Shown one piece after another: positions 52,673-60,770 of a stretch of 64,000 nucleotides of DNA. Each line of letters opens with the position of its first letter. Within the stretch, counting starts at the first letter, position 1. The DNA is from Streptomyces sp. NBC_01445 (GTDB lineage: Bacteria; Actinomycetota; Actinomycetes; Streptomycetales; Streptomycetaceae), in the NCBI RefSeq assembly GCF_035918235.1, contig NZ_CP109485.1, forward strand, positions 2,542,001-2,606,000, given 5' to 3'. The notes under the pieces were generated by a model. That model did no database searches and had not been told where the DNA came from. It saw only the letters and a list, made by a program, of their open reading frames with translations. The translations under genes were made by a program, and so were the position numbers.

Positions 52673-54342
52673 TTGCCGGTTCCCTTCTGGGCGGCGTCCT
52701 CGAATTCGGAACGGCACTGCTCCCCGCCCTTGGCGAGGTAGTCCTTGACCAGGGCGTCGTAGTCCTTCATGGACTTGCGGCCGGAGACGATGTCCTTGAG
52801 CCCGTCGAGCTTGAGCGTGTAGAGGCTGCCGTATCCCTTCGAGTCCCAGGTGGGGGACGTGTAGTCCAGGTAGTCGGACTTCTCCAGCATCGGGATGAGC
52901 TTCGTGTACGCCTCGTGCGCGTGCGTCACCGCGTCCTTCGACGTCGGCGAGAACAGGGCCGGGACGGCGGAGGCGAGCTTGCCCCAGGGGACGCCGATGT
53001 CCTGGCTGCCGGTGGGCGTGAGTACGGGGATGCCCTTGGCGTCGCGCTTGAAGTCGGCGCCCTCCACCCCGAAGTTGATGAGGGTGTACTCCTCGGTGCC
53101 GAACGGCGCGGCGATGAAGTCGAGGAGGCGAAGGATCTGCTCGACGCGCGCCTTGGGAGCCTTCTTCACGAAGGACTCGCTGAGCGTGGCGTTGTCGGTC
53201 CAGGTGACCGCCTTGGCGCCGATCGGTACGAAGGGCCGAACGTCATAGCTCTTGTCGATGGCGGCCATGGCGTCGACGTAACCGCTGGAGGGCTGGAGGT
53301 AGGCGGGCATGCCGTCGTAGACGTACGCGCCCTTGCCGTTCTTGAAGAGGTCCGTGTACTGGGCCTTCTGGGCGCCGGTCATGGCGAGGGTGCCGGGGTA
53401 GTAGCAGCCCGCCTTGTAGAGCTTGGCCGCCATCTCCACGGCGGAGCGGTACTCGTCGGTCTCGAGGTCGGCGGTGAACTTGCCGGTCTTCTTGTCCATC
53501 GACCAGAAGTAGGGCGCGCCTGCCGACATGGCGAGCATGCTGGTGGCGCCCGCGATGATCGCGTACTGCTTCTTCTTCGGCTGCGTCAGCTCCTTGCAGA
53601 CCTCGAAGAAGCGGTCCAGGTCGGTGATCTGGTCGAGGCTGTCGACCCCGACCTCCTTGAACAGGTCGTGCCGGTAGAAGCCGGCGCCGGAGGTTCCGTA
53701 GCGCGTGATCGGAACGCCGTACAGCGTGTCTCCGTACAGGCCCTGCTGCCACGCGCTCGCCGGGATCTCCGCGAGGTTCGGGTACGCCTTGACCTTGTCG
53801 CCGGACAGGAACGGCGTCAGGTCGGCGCACTCGGCGGCGAGGAAGGCCGCCTTGTGGTCGACTCCGCCGGTCTCCGGATACATGAAGACGTCAGCGAGGT
53901 CACCGCCCGCGACCATCGTCGAGAACTTCGCCGGGTAGTCGTCGGCGGCCACGGCGGTGATGTCGACCGTGCCGCCGAGCCGCTTCTCGATCGCCTGCCA
54001 GGCGGCGTTCCTGGCGCGGGCCGGGGCGGGCGGCGCGTAGGTCTCGGTGAACGCCTTGACGGTCTTGGCGCCCTTGAGCGGAGTGCCCTCGACGGAGCGG
54101 ACCGGGGTCTTCGGGTAGCTGAAGAAGGCGTTGGGCACACCGGCGGCTGTGCCGGGGAGGTCGGCCTTGACGGTGTTGGCCGTGACGGTGGACGGCAGCA
54201 CCTTGCGGCTCTTCGCGGCGGACTTCTCGGCGGCGCCGCCGTCACCGCATGCGGTCAGCAGCGGGGCCGCGGCGAGTCCGAGGCCCAGGCCGAAGGACGT
54301 CCTCAGCAGGGTTCTGCGATTGATGGGGGTGGAGCGCGGCAC
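52669..54342 (-). CDS. Sugar ABC transporter substrate-binding lipoprotein (LipO/YtcQ type)
   Basis: A 557-residue protein from GTG 54342, with GAGGAG 6 bases upstream. A twin-arginine lipoprotein signal is present (NRRTLLRTSFGLGLGLAAAPLLTAC). The length and features (FMYPETGGVDHKAAFL, GDTLYGVPITRYG) fit large family 1 solute-binding proteins partnered with LplB/LplC-type permeases, which import complex oligosaccharides such as unsaturated uronide products. It is the third gene of the leftward unit. Confidence 0.9.
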   Translation of the reverse strand: MPRSTPINRRTLLRTSFGLGLGLAAAPLLTACGDGGAAEKSAAKSRKVLPSTVTANTVKADLPGTAAGVPNAFFSYPKTPVRSVEGTPLKGAKTVKAFTETYAPPAPARARNAAWQAIEKRLGGTVDITAVAADDYPAKFSTMVAGGDLADVFMYPETGGVDHKAAFLAAECADLTPFLSGDKVKAYPNLAEIPASAWQQGLYGDTLYGVPITRYGTSGAGFYRHDLFKEVGVDSLDQITDLDRFFEVCKELTQPKKKQYAIIAGATSMLAMSAGAPYFWSMDKKTGKFTADLETDEYRSAVEMAAKLYKAGCYYPGTLAMTGAQKAQYTDLFKNGKGAYVYDGMPAYLQPSSGYVDAMAAIDKSYDVRPFVPIGAKAVTWTDNATLSESFVKKAPKARVEQILRLLDFIAAPFGTEEYTLINFGVEGADFKRDAKGIPVLTPTGSQDIGVPWGKLASAVPALFSPTSKDAVTHAHEAYTKLIPMLEKSDYLDYTSPTWDSKGYGSLYTLKLDGLKDIVSGRKSMKDYDALVKDYLAKGGEQCRSEFEDAAQKGTGK

Positions 54343-54407
54343 GGTGAACTCCTCGGTGACGGAGGGGACATGAGCGCGGGGGGGGTGCGAGCGGGGACTG
54401 CGCGGGG

Positions 54408-55373
54408 TCAGCCCTTGATGGCGCCGGTGAGGACGCCCTTGGTGAAGTAGCGCTGGAGGAAGGGGTAGACACACAGGATCGGCACGACGGCGATCACCAA
54501 GACGGCCATCTGCACGGCCTGCTGGGGCGCGAGGGCCTCACCGGCCGAGGCGCCTTCGAGGGACTGGCCCTGGAGGACGAAGGTGCGAAGCACCATGGAG
54601 AGCGGCCACTTGTCGTTGTCGCTCAGGTAGAGCATCGCGTTGAAGAAGGCGTTCCAGTACGTCACCGCGTAGAACAGGCTGATCACGGCGATGACGGCCT
54701 TCGACAGCGGCAGCACGATGCGCACCAGGGTGCGCAGGTCGCCCGCGCCGTCCACCTTCGCGGCGTCGTACAGCTCCTCGGGCAGGTTCATGAAGAAGGA
54801 GCGCAGGACGACCAGGTTGAACGCGCTGACCATGGTGGGCAGCACGAGCGAGGCCAGGGTGTTGTACAGGCCGAGTTCCTTGATGGTGAGGAACTTGGGG
54901 ATGATGCCCGGGTCGAAGAGCATCGTGAACAGGGCCGTCATGAGGATGAAGCGGGAGCCGGTGACCTCGCGGCGCGAGAGCCCGTACGCCATCCCGATGG
55001 TGACGAGGACGCTGGTCGCGGTGCCCACGAGGGTCACGCCGACGGAGACGAGCAGCGCGTGCGTGACGACGCCGCCGCTGAAGACCGTGCGGTACGCCTC
55101 CAGGGTCGGGTGGTCGGGCCACAGGACGAGGCCGGGGCTGCGGATGATGTCGGACTGCGAGGCGAAGCTCGTGCCGATCACTCCGAGCAGTGGGTAGGCG
55201 ACGGCCGCGACCACCAGGACCAGCACAAGTCCCTTGAGGAGCAGGCCGGTTCGGGTGGGTTTCTCCATCCAGGGCGGACGGCCGTCGGACACCCTGATGC
55301 CGGTTTCGGCAGGAGCGGCCGGCTTGCGATCGCGGCGTCCGGCGGCCGCTGTCTGCGTCTCAGCGGTCAGCAC
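54408..55373 (-). CDS. Sugar ABC transporter permease (LplC/YtcP type)
   Basis: A 321-residue permease with a hydrophilic N-terminal tail of about 45 residues and six membrane segments. Marks: FDPGIIPKFLTIKELGLYNT, LRSFFMNLPEELYDAAKVDGAG (EAA loop) and the C-terminal QRYFTKGVLTGAIKG. It overlaps the upstream permease gene by 14 bp. No ATPase gene is nearby, so a shared MsiK-type ATPase encoded elsewhere probably energises it, as is usual in Streptomyces. Confidence 0.92.
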   Translation of the reverse strand: MLTAETQTAAAGRRDRKPAAPAETGIRVSDGRPPWMEKPTRTGLLLKGLVLVLVVAAVAYPLLGVIGTSFASQSDIIRSPGLVLWPDHPTLEAYRTVFSGGVVTHALLVSVGVTLVGTATSVLVTIGMAYGLSRREVTGSRFILMTALFTMLFDPGIIPKFLTIKELGLYNTLASLVLPTMVSAFNLVVLRSFFMNLPEELYDAAKVDGAGDLRTLVRIVLPLSKAVIAVISLFYAVTYWNAFFNAMLYLSDNDKWPLSMVLRTFVLQGQSLEGASAGEALAPQQAVQMAVLVIAVVPILCVYPFLQRYFTKGVLTGAIKG

Positions 55374-56316
55374 CGCGGTACACCCCTTCGTGGCCGAGCC
55401 GGTGGGCGAACTTGTTCGCGCCGAGTACGAGGACGGTGCCGATGACCGCCTTGACCAGTCCTACGGCCGCCGACGTGCCCCAGTCGTTGTTCTTGATCCC
55501 GTGGAAGTACACGTAGGTGTCGAGGACTTCACCGGCGGCGGGGCCGACCGCGTCGCGCTGGAGCAGGATCTGCTCGAAGCCGACGGAGAGGATCTGCCCC
55601 AGGTTGAGGATCAGGAGCAGGATGATCACCGGGGAGATGCCGGGCAGCGTGACGTGCCACAGGCGCCGGGCGCGCCCCGCCCCGTCGATCGCCGAGGCCT
55701 CGTACAGGCCCCGGTCGATGTTGAGCAGGGCGGCGAGCATGATGATCGTGCCCCAGCCCGCGTCCTTCCAGGCCACCTGGAGAGTGAGGAGCCAGGGGAA
55801 GGCGGCCGGGTCGGTCGTCATGTCGTAGCGCGGCAGGCCGAGCTGGCCGAGGAGGTCGGGCAGGACGCCGGCGCCGCCGAGGATCTGCTGGAAGATCGAG
55901 ACGATGATGACCCAGCCGATGAAGTGCGGCAGATAGACGACGCTCTGCACGAACCGGCGGACCTTGTCGCTGACGATGCTGTTGAGCAGCAGCGCGAGGG
56001 CGATGGGGACCGGGAAGAAGAACACCAGCTGGACGAGCGCGATCTTCAGCGTGTTGCCGGTCGCCGACCAGAACGCCGGGTCGGCGAAGGCGGACGTGAA
56101 GTTCGAGACGCCCGCCCAGGCGCTGCGCATGTAGCCCAGGTACGGCTGGTAGTCCTGGAACGCCACCACGTAGCCGAGGAGCGGCACGTAGTGGAACACG
56201 CAGAAATAGAGCAGGCCCGGCAGGGTCAGCAGCAGCATGACCTTGTCCCGCTTGAGCCGCTGCCCCAGCGAGAGGCGGTGAACTGCCCGCGGCGGGGAGG
56301 GCGTTGTATCAGCCAT
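55360..56316 (-). CDS. Sugar ABC transporter permease (LplB/YteP type)
   Basis: A 318-residue permease from ATG 56316 (MADTTPSPPRAVHRLSLGQR). It has six membrane segments and YEASAIDGAGRARRLWHVTLPGI as the EAA loop. AFQDYQPYLGY and NNDWGTSAAVGL are LplB-family marks. It is the first gene of the five-gene leftward unit (two permeases, binding protein, aminopeptidase, beta-helix protein). A LacI-type site lies 15 bp before its start. Confidence 0.92.
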   Translation of the reverse strand: MADTTPSPPRAVHRLSLGQRLKRDKVMLLLTLPGLLYFCVFHYVPLLGYVVAFQDYQPYLGYMRSAWAGVSNFTSAFADPAFWSATGNTLKIALVQLVFFFPVPIALALLLNSIVSDKVRRFVQSVVYLPHFIGWVIIVSIFQQILGGAGVLPDLLGQLGLPRYDMTTDPAAFPWLLTLQVAWKDAGWGTIIMLAALLNIDRGLYEASAIDGAGRARRLWHVTLPGISPVIILLLILNLGQILSVGFEQILLQRDAVGPAAGEVLDTYVYFHGIKNNDWGTSAAVGLVKAVIGTVLVLGANKFAHRLGHEGVYRGADR

Positions 56317-56330
56317 GGGGCGGCAAGTTA

Positions 56331-56342
56331 GTAATCGGTTAC
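56331..56342. promoter_or_regulatory. LacI-type operator before the sugar importer unit
   Basis: GTAATCGGTTAC fits GnAAnCGnTTnC and has GTAA/TTAC half-sites. It is 15 bp upstream of the permease start codon, a position where binding would block transcription. Confidence 0.65.
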
Positions 56343-56504
56343 CCCTCACGTCAATAGGTCTGGGCAACACCTGGGTTAAGCGAGTTTTTCAACTGCCCGT
56401 TCCTGACGGGTATTTGGCACTATTTCGGGCTAAGACGGCCGAGGGTCAGGGTCGGCATGCTTGACGCTCACCCCTCGTGATCCCTAGCGTGCGGTGACTT
56501 CATA

Positions 56505-56516
56505 GAACACGTTTAC
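56505..56516. promoter_or_regulatory. Imperfect LacI-type operator before the hydroxyacid dehydrogenase
   Basis: GAACACGTTTAC fits GnAAnCGnTTnC except for one base in the left half-site, and shares the TTAC right half with the sites at 56331 and 59254. It lies 15 bp before GTG 56531. Confidence 0.5.
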
Positions 56517-56530
56517 TGTCCGGAGGCAGG

Positions 56531-57601
56531 GTGCGTACCACTGACGAGTCGCCGGTCCAGGCCGACTCCGCCGGCTCCACACGGCCCCCACGCAGGCCCC
56601 GTACCGTCCTGGCGATGGACGCGGGCCTGCTCGACGATGTCTTTCCGCCCGCCGTACGGCTGCGGCTCGAGGAGTCCGCGGACATCCGGCCGCCACAGGT
56701 GGTGGGCGAGTTCGGGAGCCCCGAGGCGGTGGCCGCGCTCGCCGAGTGCGAGGTCCTGCTGACCGGCTGGGGCTGCCCGCACATCGACACGGACGTGCTC
56801 GACCGGGCGCCGCGGCTGCGCGCGGTGATCCACTCGGCGGGCACGGTCAAGACGTTCCTGACCCCCGAGGCGTACAGGCGCGGCATCGCGGTGTCGTCGG
56901 CAGCGGCCGCCAACGCCGTACCCGTCGCGGAGTTCACTCTCGCGGCGATCATCATGGGCGCCAAGCGGGCCTTCCCGCTCGCCCAGCTGTTCCGCTCCCG
57001 CCGCTCCCACCGCACCGCGGCCGACCTCGACCGCCACCACTGGCTCGGCACGCACGGCATCACCGTCGGCGTGGTCGGCGCGTCACGCACCGGCCGCAGG
57101 GTCATCCAGCTGCTGCGCTCCATCGACGCCGACGTCCTGCTCCACGACCCGTACGTGAGCGCCGCCGAGGCGGAGCTGCTCGGGGCCACCCGCACCGACC
57201 TCGACACCCTCGTCGCCACCAGCGACGTCGTGACCCTGCACGCGCCGTCCACCGCCCTCACGCATCATCTGCTCGACGAGCGGCGCATCGCGCTGATGCG
57301 ACCGGGCGCCCTGCTGATCAACACGGCGCGCGGCCCGCTCGTCGACACCGAAGCCCTCACCTTGCACCTGGTCAGCGGCCGGATCGATGCCGTGCTCGAC
57401 GTCACGGACCCCGAGCCGCTGCCCGCCGACCACCCCCTGTGGGACCTGCCCAACGTGTTCATCACCCCGCACATGGCGGGGGCGCAGGGCAACGAGGTGG
57501 GACGGCTCGGCGCCCTCGCGGTCGACGAACTCGCCCGCTACGCGCGCGGGGTGCCGCTCAACCACCCCGTACTCCTGGAGGAACTGGAGCGCATCGCGTG
57601 A
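56531..57601 (+). CDS. D-isomer-specific 2-hydroxyacid dehydrogenase
   Basis: A 356-residue enzyme from GTG 56531, with GGAGG a few bases upstream. The nucleotide-binding loop reads VGVVGASRTGRRV, and catalytic residues are seen as Arg in NTARGPLVD, Glu in DVTDPEPLP and His in ITPHMAG. This subgroup often sits in plant-glycan and uronate utilisation loci. It likely reduces or oxidises a 2-keto/2-hydroxy acid derived from the imported sugar. The LacI gene follows 125 bp downstream on the same strand. Confidence 0.9.
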   Translation: MRTTDESPVQADSAGSTRPPRRPRTVLAMDAGLLDDVFPPAVRLRLEESADIRPPQVVGEFGSPEAVAALAECEVLLTGWGCPHIDTDVLDRAPRLRAVIHSAGTVKTFLTPEAYRRGIAVSSAAAANAVPVAEFTLAAIIMGAKRAFPLAQLFRSRRSHRTAADLDRHHWLGTHGITVGVVGASRTGRRVIQLLRSIDADVLLHDPYVSAAEAELLGATRTDLDTLVATSDVVTLHAPSTALTHHLLDERRIALMRPGALLINTARGPLVDTEALTLHLVSGRIDAVLDVTDPEPLPADHPLWDLPNVFITPHMAGAQGNEVGRLGALAVDELARYARGVPLNHPVLLEELERIA

Positions 57602-57726
57602 ACGGGCGCCCGGCGGACGCCATAGGCTCTGCGCACGGAACGGTCGCGGGACGGGTCGCGGGACCCGCCGCGCAGACCGGTGACCAGGACGACCATGACG
57701 ACCGCGACGACCAGGGGGAGGTCCGG

Positions 57727-58821
57727 ATGCCCAGGCAGGGCTCGACGGCGAACGGACGGCGCGCGACCGTCGTGGACGTGGCGCGTCTCGCGGGCGTGTC
57801 GACCGCGACCGTGTCCCGCGTGATGAACCGCAACTACCCGGTCGCGGCCGCCACCCGCGAGCGCGTCGAGGAGGCCATGCGGCAGCTGGGCTATGTGGTC
57901 AACGCCCATGCCCGCGCCCTGGCCGGTGTCTCCGGACGCACGGTCGGCATCATCATCAGCGACGTGGTCGACCCCTTCTACGCCTACATCGCGCGCGGCG
58001 TGGAACGCGAGGCGACGGCGGGCAGCCGGCTCTGCCTGGTCTGCAGCACCCAGGGCGACCCGCAGCGCGAGCTGGCCTTCATCGAGCTGATGCACGAGCG
58101 CCGTGCCGACGCGGTGATCCTCGTCGGCGGCAGCGTCGCCGACCGGGGCTACCGCACGGAACTCGCACGCCGCGCCCGCGAACTGGACGCCGGCGGCTCG
58201 AAGCTCGTGCTGTGCGGCCGACCCTCCCTCGGCAAGGACGCGCCCACGGTCGGGGTCGAGTACGACAACGAGGGCGGCGCCTTCGCGATCACCGACCACC
58301 TCCTGACCGAGGGCCACGAGCGGATCCTGTACCTGGGCGGGCCGCCGGGGCTCTCCACCACCAAGGAACGGATCGCCGGCCACCGTCGCGCCCTGGAACA
58401 GCGCGGGCTGCCGCGCGATCCGGCGCTCGTACAGCCCGGGGCGTTCAGCCGCCAGTTCGGCCATCGCCGGATGACGGAACTGCTGCGCGACGGGCCGGAG
58501 TTCACCGCCGTCTTCGCGGCCAACGACATCGTGGCGGCGGGCGCGGCCCAGGCCCTGGAGGAGGCCGGATTGCGGGTGCCGCAGGACGTCTCCCTGGTCG
58601 GCTACGACGACGTGCCCGTGGCGCAGGAGCTGCGACCGCGCCTCACCACCGTCCACATCCCGCTCGAGGAGATGGGCCGCCAGGCCGTCCGCGTCGCCCT
58701 CGCGGGCGGCGACGAGGACGACTGGCGGGCCCCGACGACGGGCACGCTGCGCCTCGGTACACATCTGGTGGTACGCGAATCCGTGGGGGCACCGCGTGGG
58801 GGGCGGCGGCGCCGGGTGTGA
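57727..58821 (+). CDS. LacI-family transcriptional regulator of the glycan locus
   Basis: A 364-residue regulator from ATG 57727, with GGGGAGG 5 bases upstream. The helix-turn-helix reads VVDVARLAGVSTATVSRVM and the hinge NAHARALAG. The effector domain has FAANDIVAAGAAQALEEAGL and DVSLVGYDDVPVAQELRPRL. It is placed centrally among the sugar importer, the hydroxyacid dehydrogenase and the lyase genes, whose promoters carry LacI-type sites with a TTAC half. It is the probable repressor of all three units. Confidence 0.92.
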   Translation: MPRQGSTANGRRATVVDVARLAGVSTATVSRVMNRNYPVAAATRERVEEAMRQLGYVVNAHARALAGVSGRTVGIIISDVVDPFYAYIARGVEREATAGSRLCLVCSTQGDPQRELAFIELMHERRADAVILVGGSVADRGYRTELARRARELDAGGSKLVLCGRPSLGKDAPTVGVEYDNEGGAFAITDHLLTEGHERILYLGGPPGLSTTKERIAGHRRALEQRGLPRDPALVQPGAFSRQFGHRRMTELLRDGPEFTAVFAANDIVAAGAAQALEEAGLRVPQDVSLVGYDDVPVAQELRPRLTTVHIPLEEMGRQAVRVALAGGDEDDWRAPTTGTLRLGTHLVVRESVGAPRGGRRRRV

Positions 58822-58869
58822 GCCGTTGGGTGCGGTGGCGCCGGGTGTGAGCCGCGCGCCGGCCGGCGT

Positions 58870-59165
58870 TCCGCTCTGGGCTCCGGGTGGCGGTCCCCTT
58901 GGAGGCCCGCCTGGCGGTCCCCCTTGGAGTCCCGCTCGGCGGTCAGCTCGGCGGTCCGCTTGTCGGTTCGCTTGGCGTTCCGCTCAGGGCTCCGCTTGGC
59001 GTTCCCCTTGGAGCCCCGCCTGGAGGTCCCCTTGGAGTCCCGCTCGGCGGTCCGCTTACCAGTCCGCTCGGCGTTCAGCTTGCCAGTCCGCTCGGCGTTC
59101 AGCTTGCCGGTTCGCTCGGCGTTCAGCTTGCCGGTCCGCTTGTCGGTCCGCTCGGCAGCGTTCGA
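58870..59165. repeat. GC-rich minisatellite between the LacI and M60 genes
   Basis: A roughly 300-bp array of short related units ending in CGCTCGGCGTTC, CGCTTGTCGGT or CCCTTGGAGTCC. The clearest part is three 24-bp copies at 59064-59087, 59088-59111 and 59112-59135 (CCGCTCGGCGTT CAGCTTGCCAGT type). All unit lengths are multiples of 12, so every frame stays open, and this creates spurious ORFs; I do not call a gene. Confidence 0.8.
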
Positions 59166-59253
59166 CGGCTCTCCGCCCGGGCGTTGTTCACCGGTTTCGC
59201 CCTCAGGTCGTAGTAACAGACAGAAACTTGCCGGGCCCCCTTGCGGCGGGATA

Positions 59254-59265
59254 GCAAACGCTTAC
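59254..59265. promoter_or_regulatory. LacI-type operator before the M60/PL8 genes
   Basis: GCAAACGCTTAC fits GnAAnCGnTTnC and lies 59 bp upstream of ATG 59325, downstream of the minisatellite. It shares the TTAC half-site with the sites at 56331 and 56505. Confidence 0.65.
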
Positions 59266-59324
59266 ATGCTGGCGCGCAGCCCGCACATCACTCCGATGCT
59301 GTTGATCCCCATGGGAGTCTCTGG

Positions 59325-60713
59325 ATGCGCCCTGCCCGTATGCCTTCCGCCGCCTCGGCCGACGCTGCTGTCCCCGCCGGCACCCCCGCCACCTCGGGCT
59401 TCTCCCGTCGTGGGGTGCTCGCCACCCTGGCCGGCGCGGGAGCCGCCACGCTGCTCGGCACCGGCACCGCAAGTGCCCACTCCGTGCGCGCTGCCGGCCT
59501 CACCGTCCCGCTCATCGCACGCCCCTCCGCCGAGACGGAGCGCCTCCGCCTCGGACAGGCCCTGCGCGCCACCGAGTTCCAGCCGACCGGGCAGTACGTC
59601 CCCGCCGGGGCCGCACTGCGCTTCGACGTGCTGCCCCACGACGGCCTCGTGCCCACGCTCTGGATCGGGCAGTGGGACTACTACGGCACAGTGACGGAGC
59701 CCCGCAGCTATGCGCTGAAGCCCGGCGCCAACACGGTCACCGACCCGCACGGCGGTCCCGTCTACTTCTCCCTCGAAGGCCACGGCGAGCGCGCCGCCGT
59801 GAAGTTCAGGTCGGGCGCCACCTCGATGCCCGTCTTCACGCTCGGCCGCACCTCCGAGGCCGACTACCAGCGGCAGTTGGACACCCTCACCGACGTGCCG
59901 GTGGTCGAGCTGCACGCGCCGCGCACCATCATGACGCTGACGCGCGACGGCGCGCTCCTGTACCGCGACCAGGACCACGCGGCGCTGCTCCGGCTCGTCG
60001 AGCAGATCATCGAGGCCGAGTCGCAAATCAGCGGGCTCGACGGCTCGAAGCCGGTGCACCGGCCGAAGGCGGGCGGCTACCACTTCACCGAGGTGTCGGT
60101 GGTCCCGTCCGGAGTCGGCGCCTACGCCACGCACGGCTACAACGGCTTCCCGCGCGCCTATCTCGACCGCGCCACCACCGTCGACGGGCTGCGCACCCGG
60201 GGCTGGGGCCTCTACCACGAGCTCGGGCACCTGCATCAGCAGATGGCGTACAAGCCGACGGGCCTGACCGAGGTCACGGTCAACATCTACTCGCTCGCGG
60301 TGCAGCGGGCCCTTGGCCAGCCGTCGAACCTTCTGACCGTCGACCCGAAGACCGGCCTCAACCCCTTCCAGTCCGCACGCGCGAAGTTCGGCACGGACGG
60401 GCTGACGTACGAGAAGTCCTTCGGCGCCTACGAGAAGCTCGTGCCGCTGCGGCAGCTGGAGCTGGCCTTCGGTGACGACTTCTGGCCGCGGTTGCACCGG
60501 CTTGTGCGCGAGGAGAACCCGCAGTCCGACTACACCGAGACCGCCAAGCGGTACCGCGCCCTGTCGACCTACGCCAGCCGTGTCTCCGGCCGCGACCTCA
60601 CGGACTTCTTCGTCCGCGACTGGGCCTTCCCCATCGACGCCACCGGACTGGCCGAGATCGCCGCGCTCCAGCTGCCGAAGCCGACCGTCGAACCGGCCAC
60701 GCTGACCGACTGA
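59325..60713 (+). CDS. Secreted M60-like (enhancin family) metallopeptidase
   Basis: A 462-residue protein from ATG 59325, with GGGAG 8 bases upstream; the open frame is longer but the extra residues are not family-like. A Tat-type signal is present (FSRRGVLATLAGAGAATLLG). The zinc site is HELGH at 298-302 within GLYHELGHLHQQ, followed by an EVTVNIYSLAVQ helix, as in M60 gluzincins. Other M60 marks are a beta-sandwich N-domain and the C-terminal region GAYEKLVPLRQLELAFGDDFW. Characterised relatives cleave mucins and O-glycoproteins. It is 57 bp upstream of the polysaccharide lyase gene. Confidence 0.85.
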   Translation: MRPARMPSAASADAAVPAGTPATSGFSRRGVLATLAGAGAATLLGTGTASAHSVRAAGLTVPLIARPSAETERLRLGQALRATEFQPTGQYVPAGAALRFDVLPHDGLVPTLWIGQWDYYGTVTEPRSYALKPGANTVTDPHGGPVYFSLEGHGERAAVKFRSGATSMPVFTLGRTSEADYQRQLDTLTDVPVVELHAPRTIMTLTRDGALLYRDQDHAALLRLVEQIIEAESQISGLDGSKPVHRPKAGGYHFTEVSVVPSGVGAYATHGYNGFPRAYLDRATTVDGLRTRGWGLYHELGHLHQQMAYKPTGLTEVTVNIYSLAVQRALGQPSNLLTVDPKTGLNPFQSARAKFGTDGLTYEKSFGAYEKLVPLRQLELAFGDDFWPRLHRLVREENPQSDYTETAKRYRALSTYASRVSGRDLTDFFVRDWAFPIDATGLAEIAALQLPKPTVEPATLTD

Positions 60714-60770
60714 CCCGACCGACGCGACTCACGCGACCGACGCGACCGACCCGGAGGGGACCCACCGAAC

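Noticed and set aside
58796..59254. Collagen-like or LGVP-repeat ORFs over the minisatellite
   Set aside because: All frames are open because the units are multiples of 12 bp; no start with ribosome site and no conserved domain.
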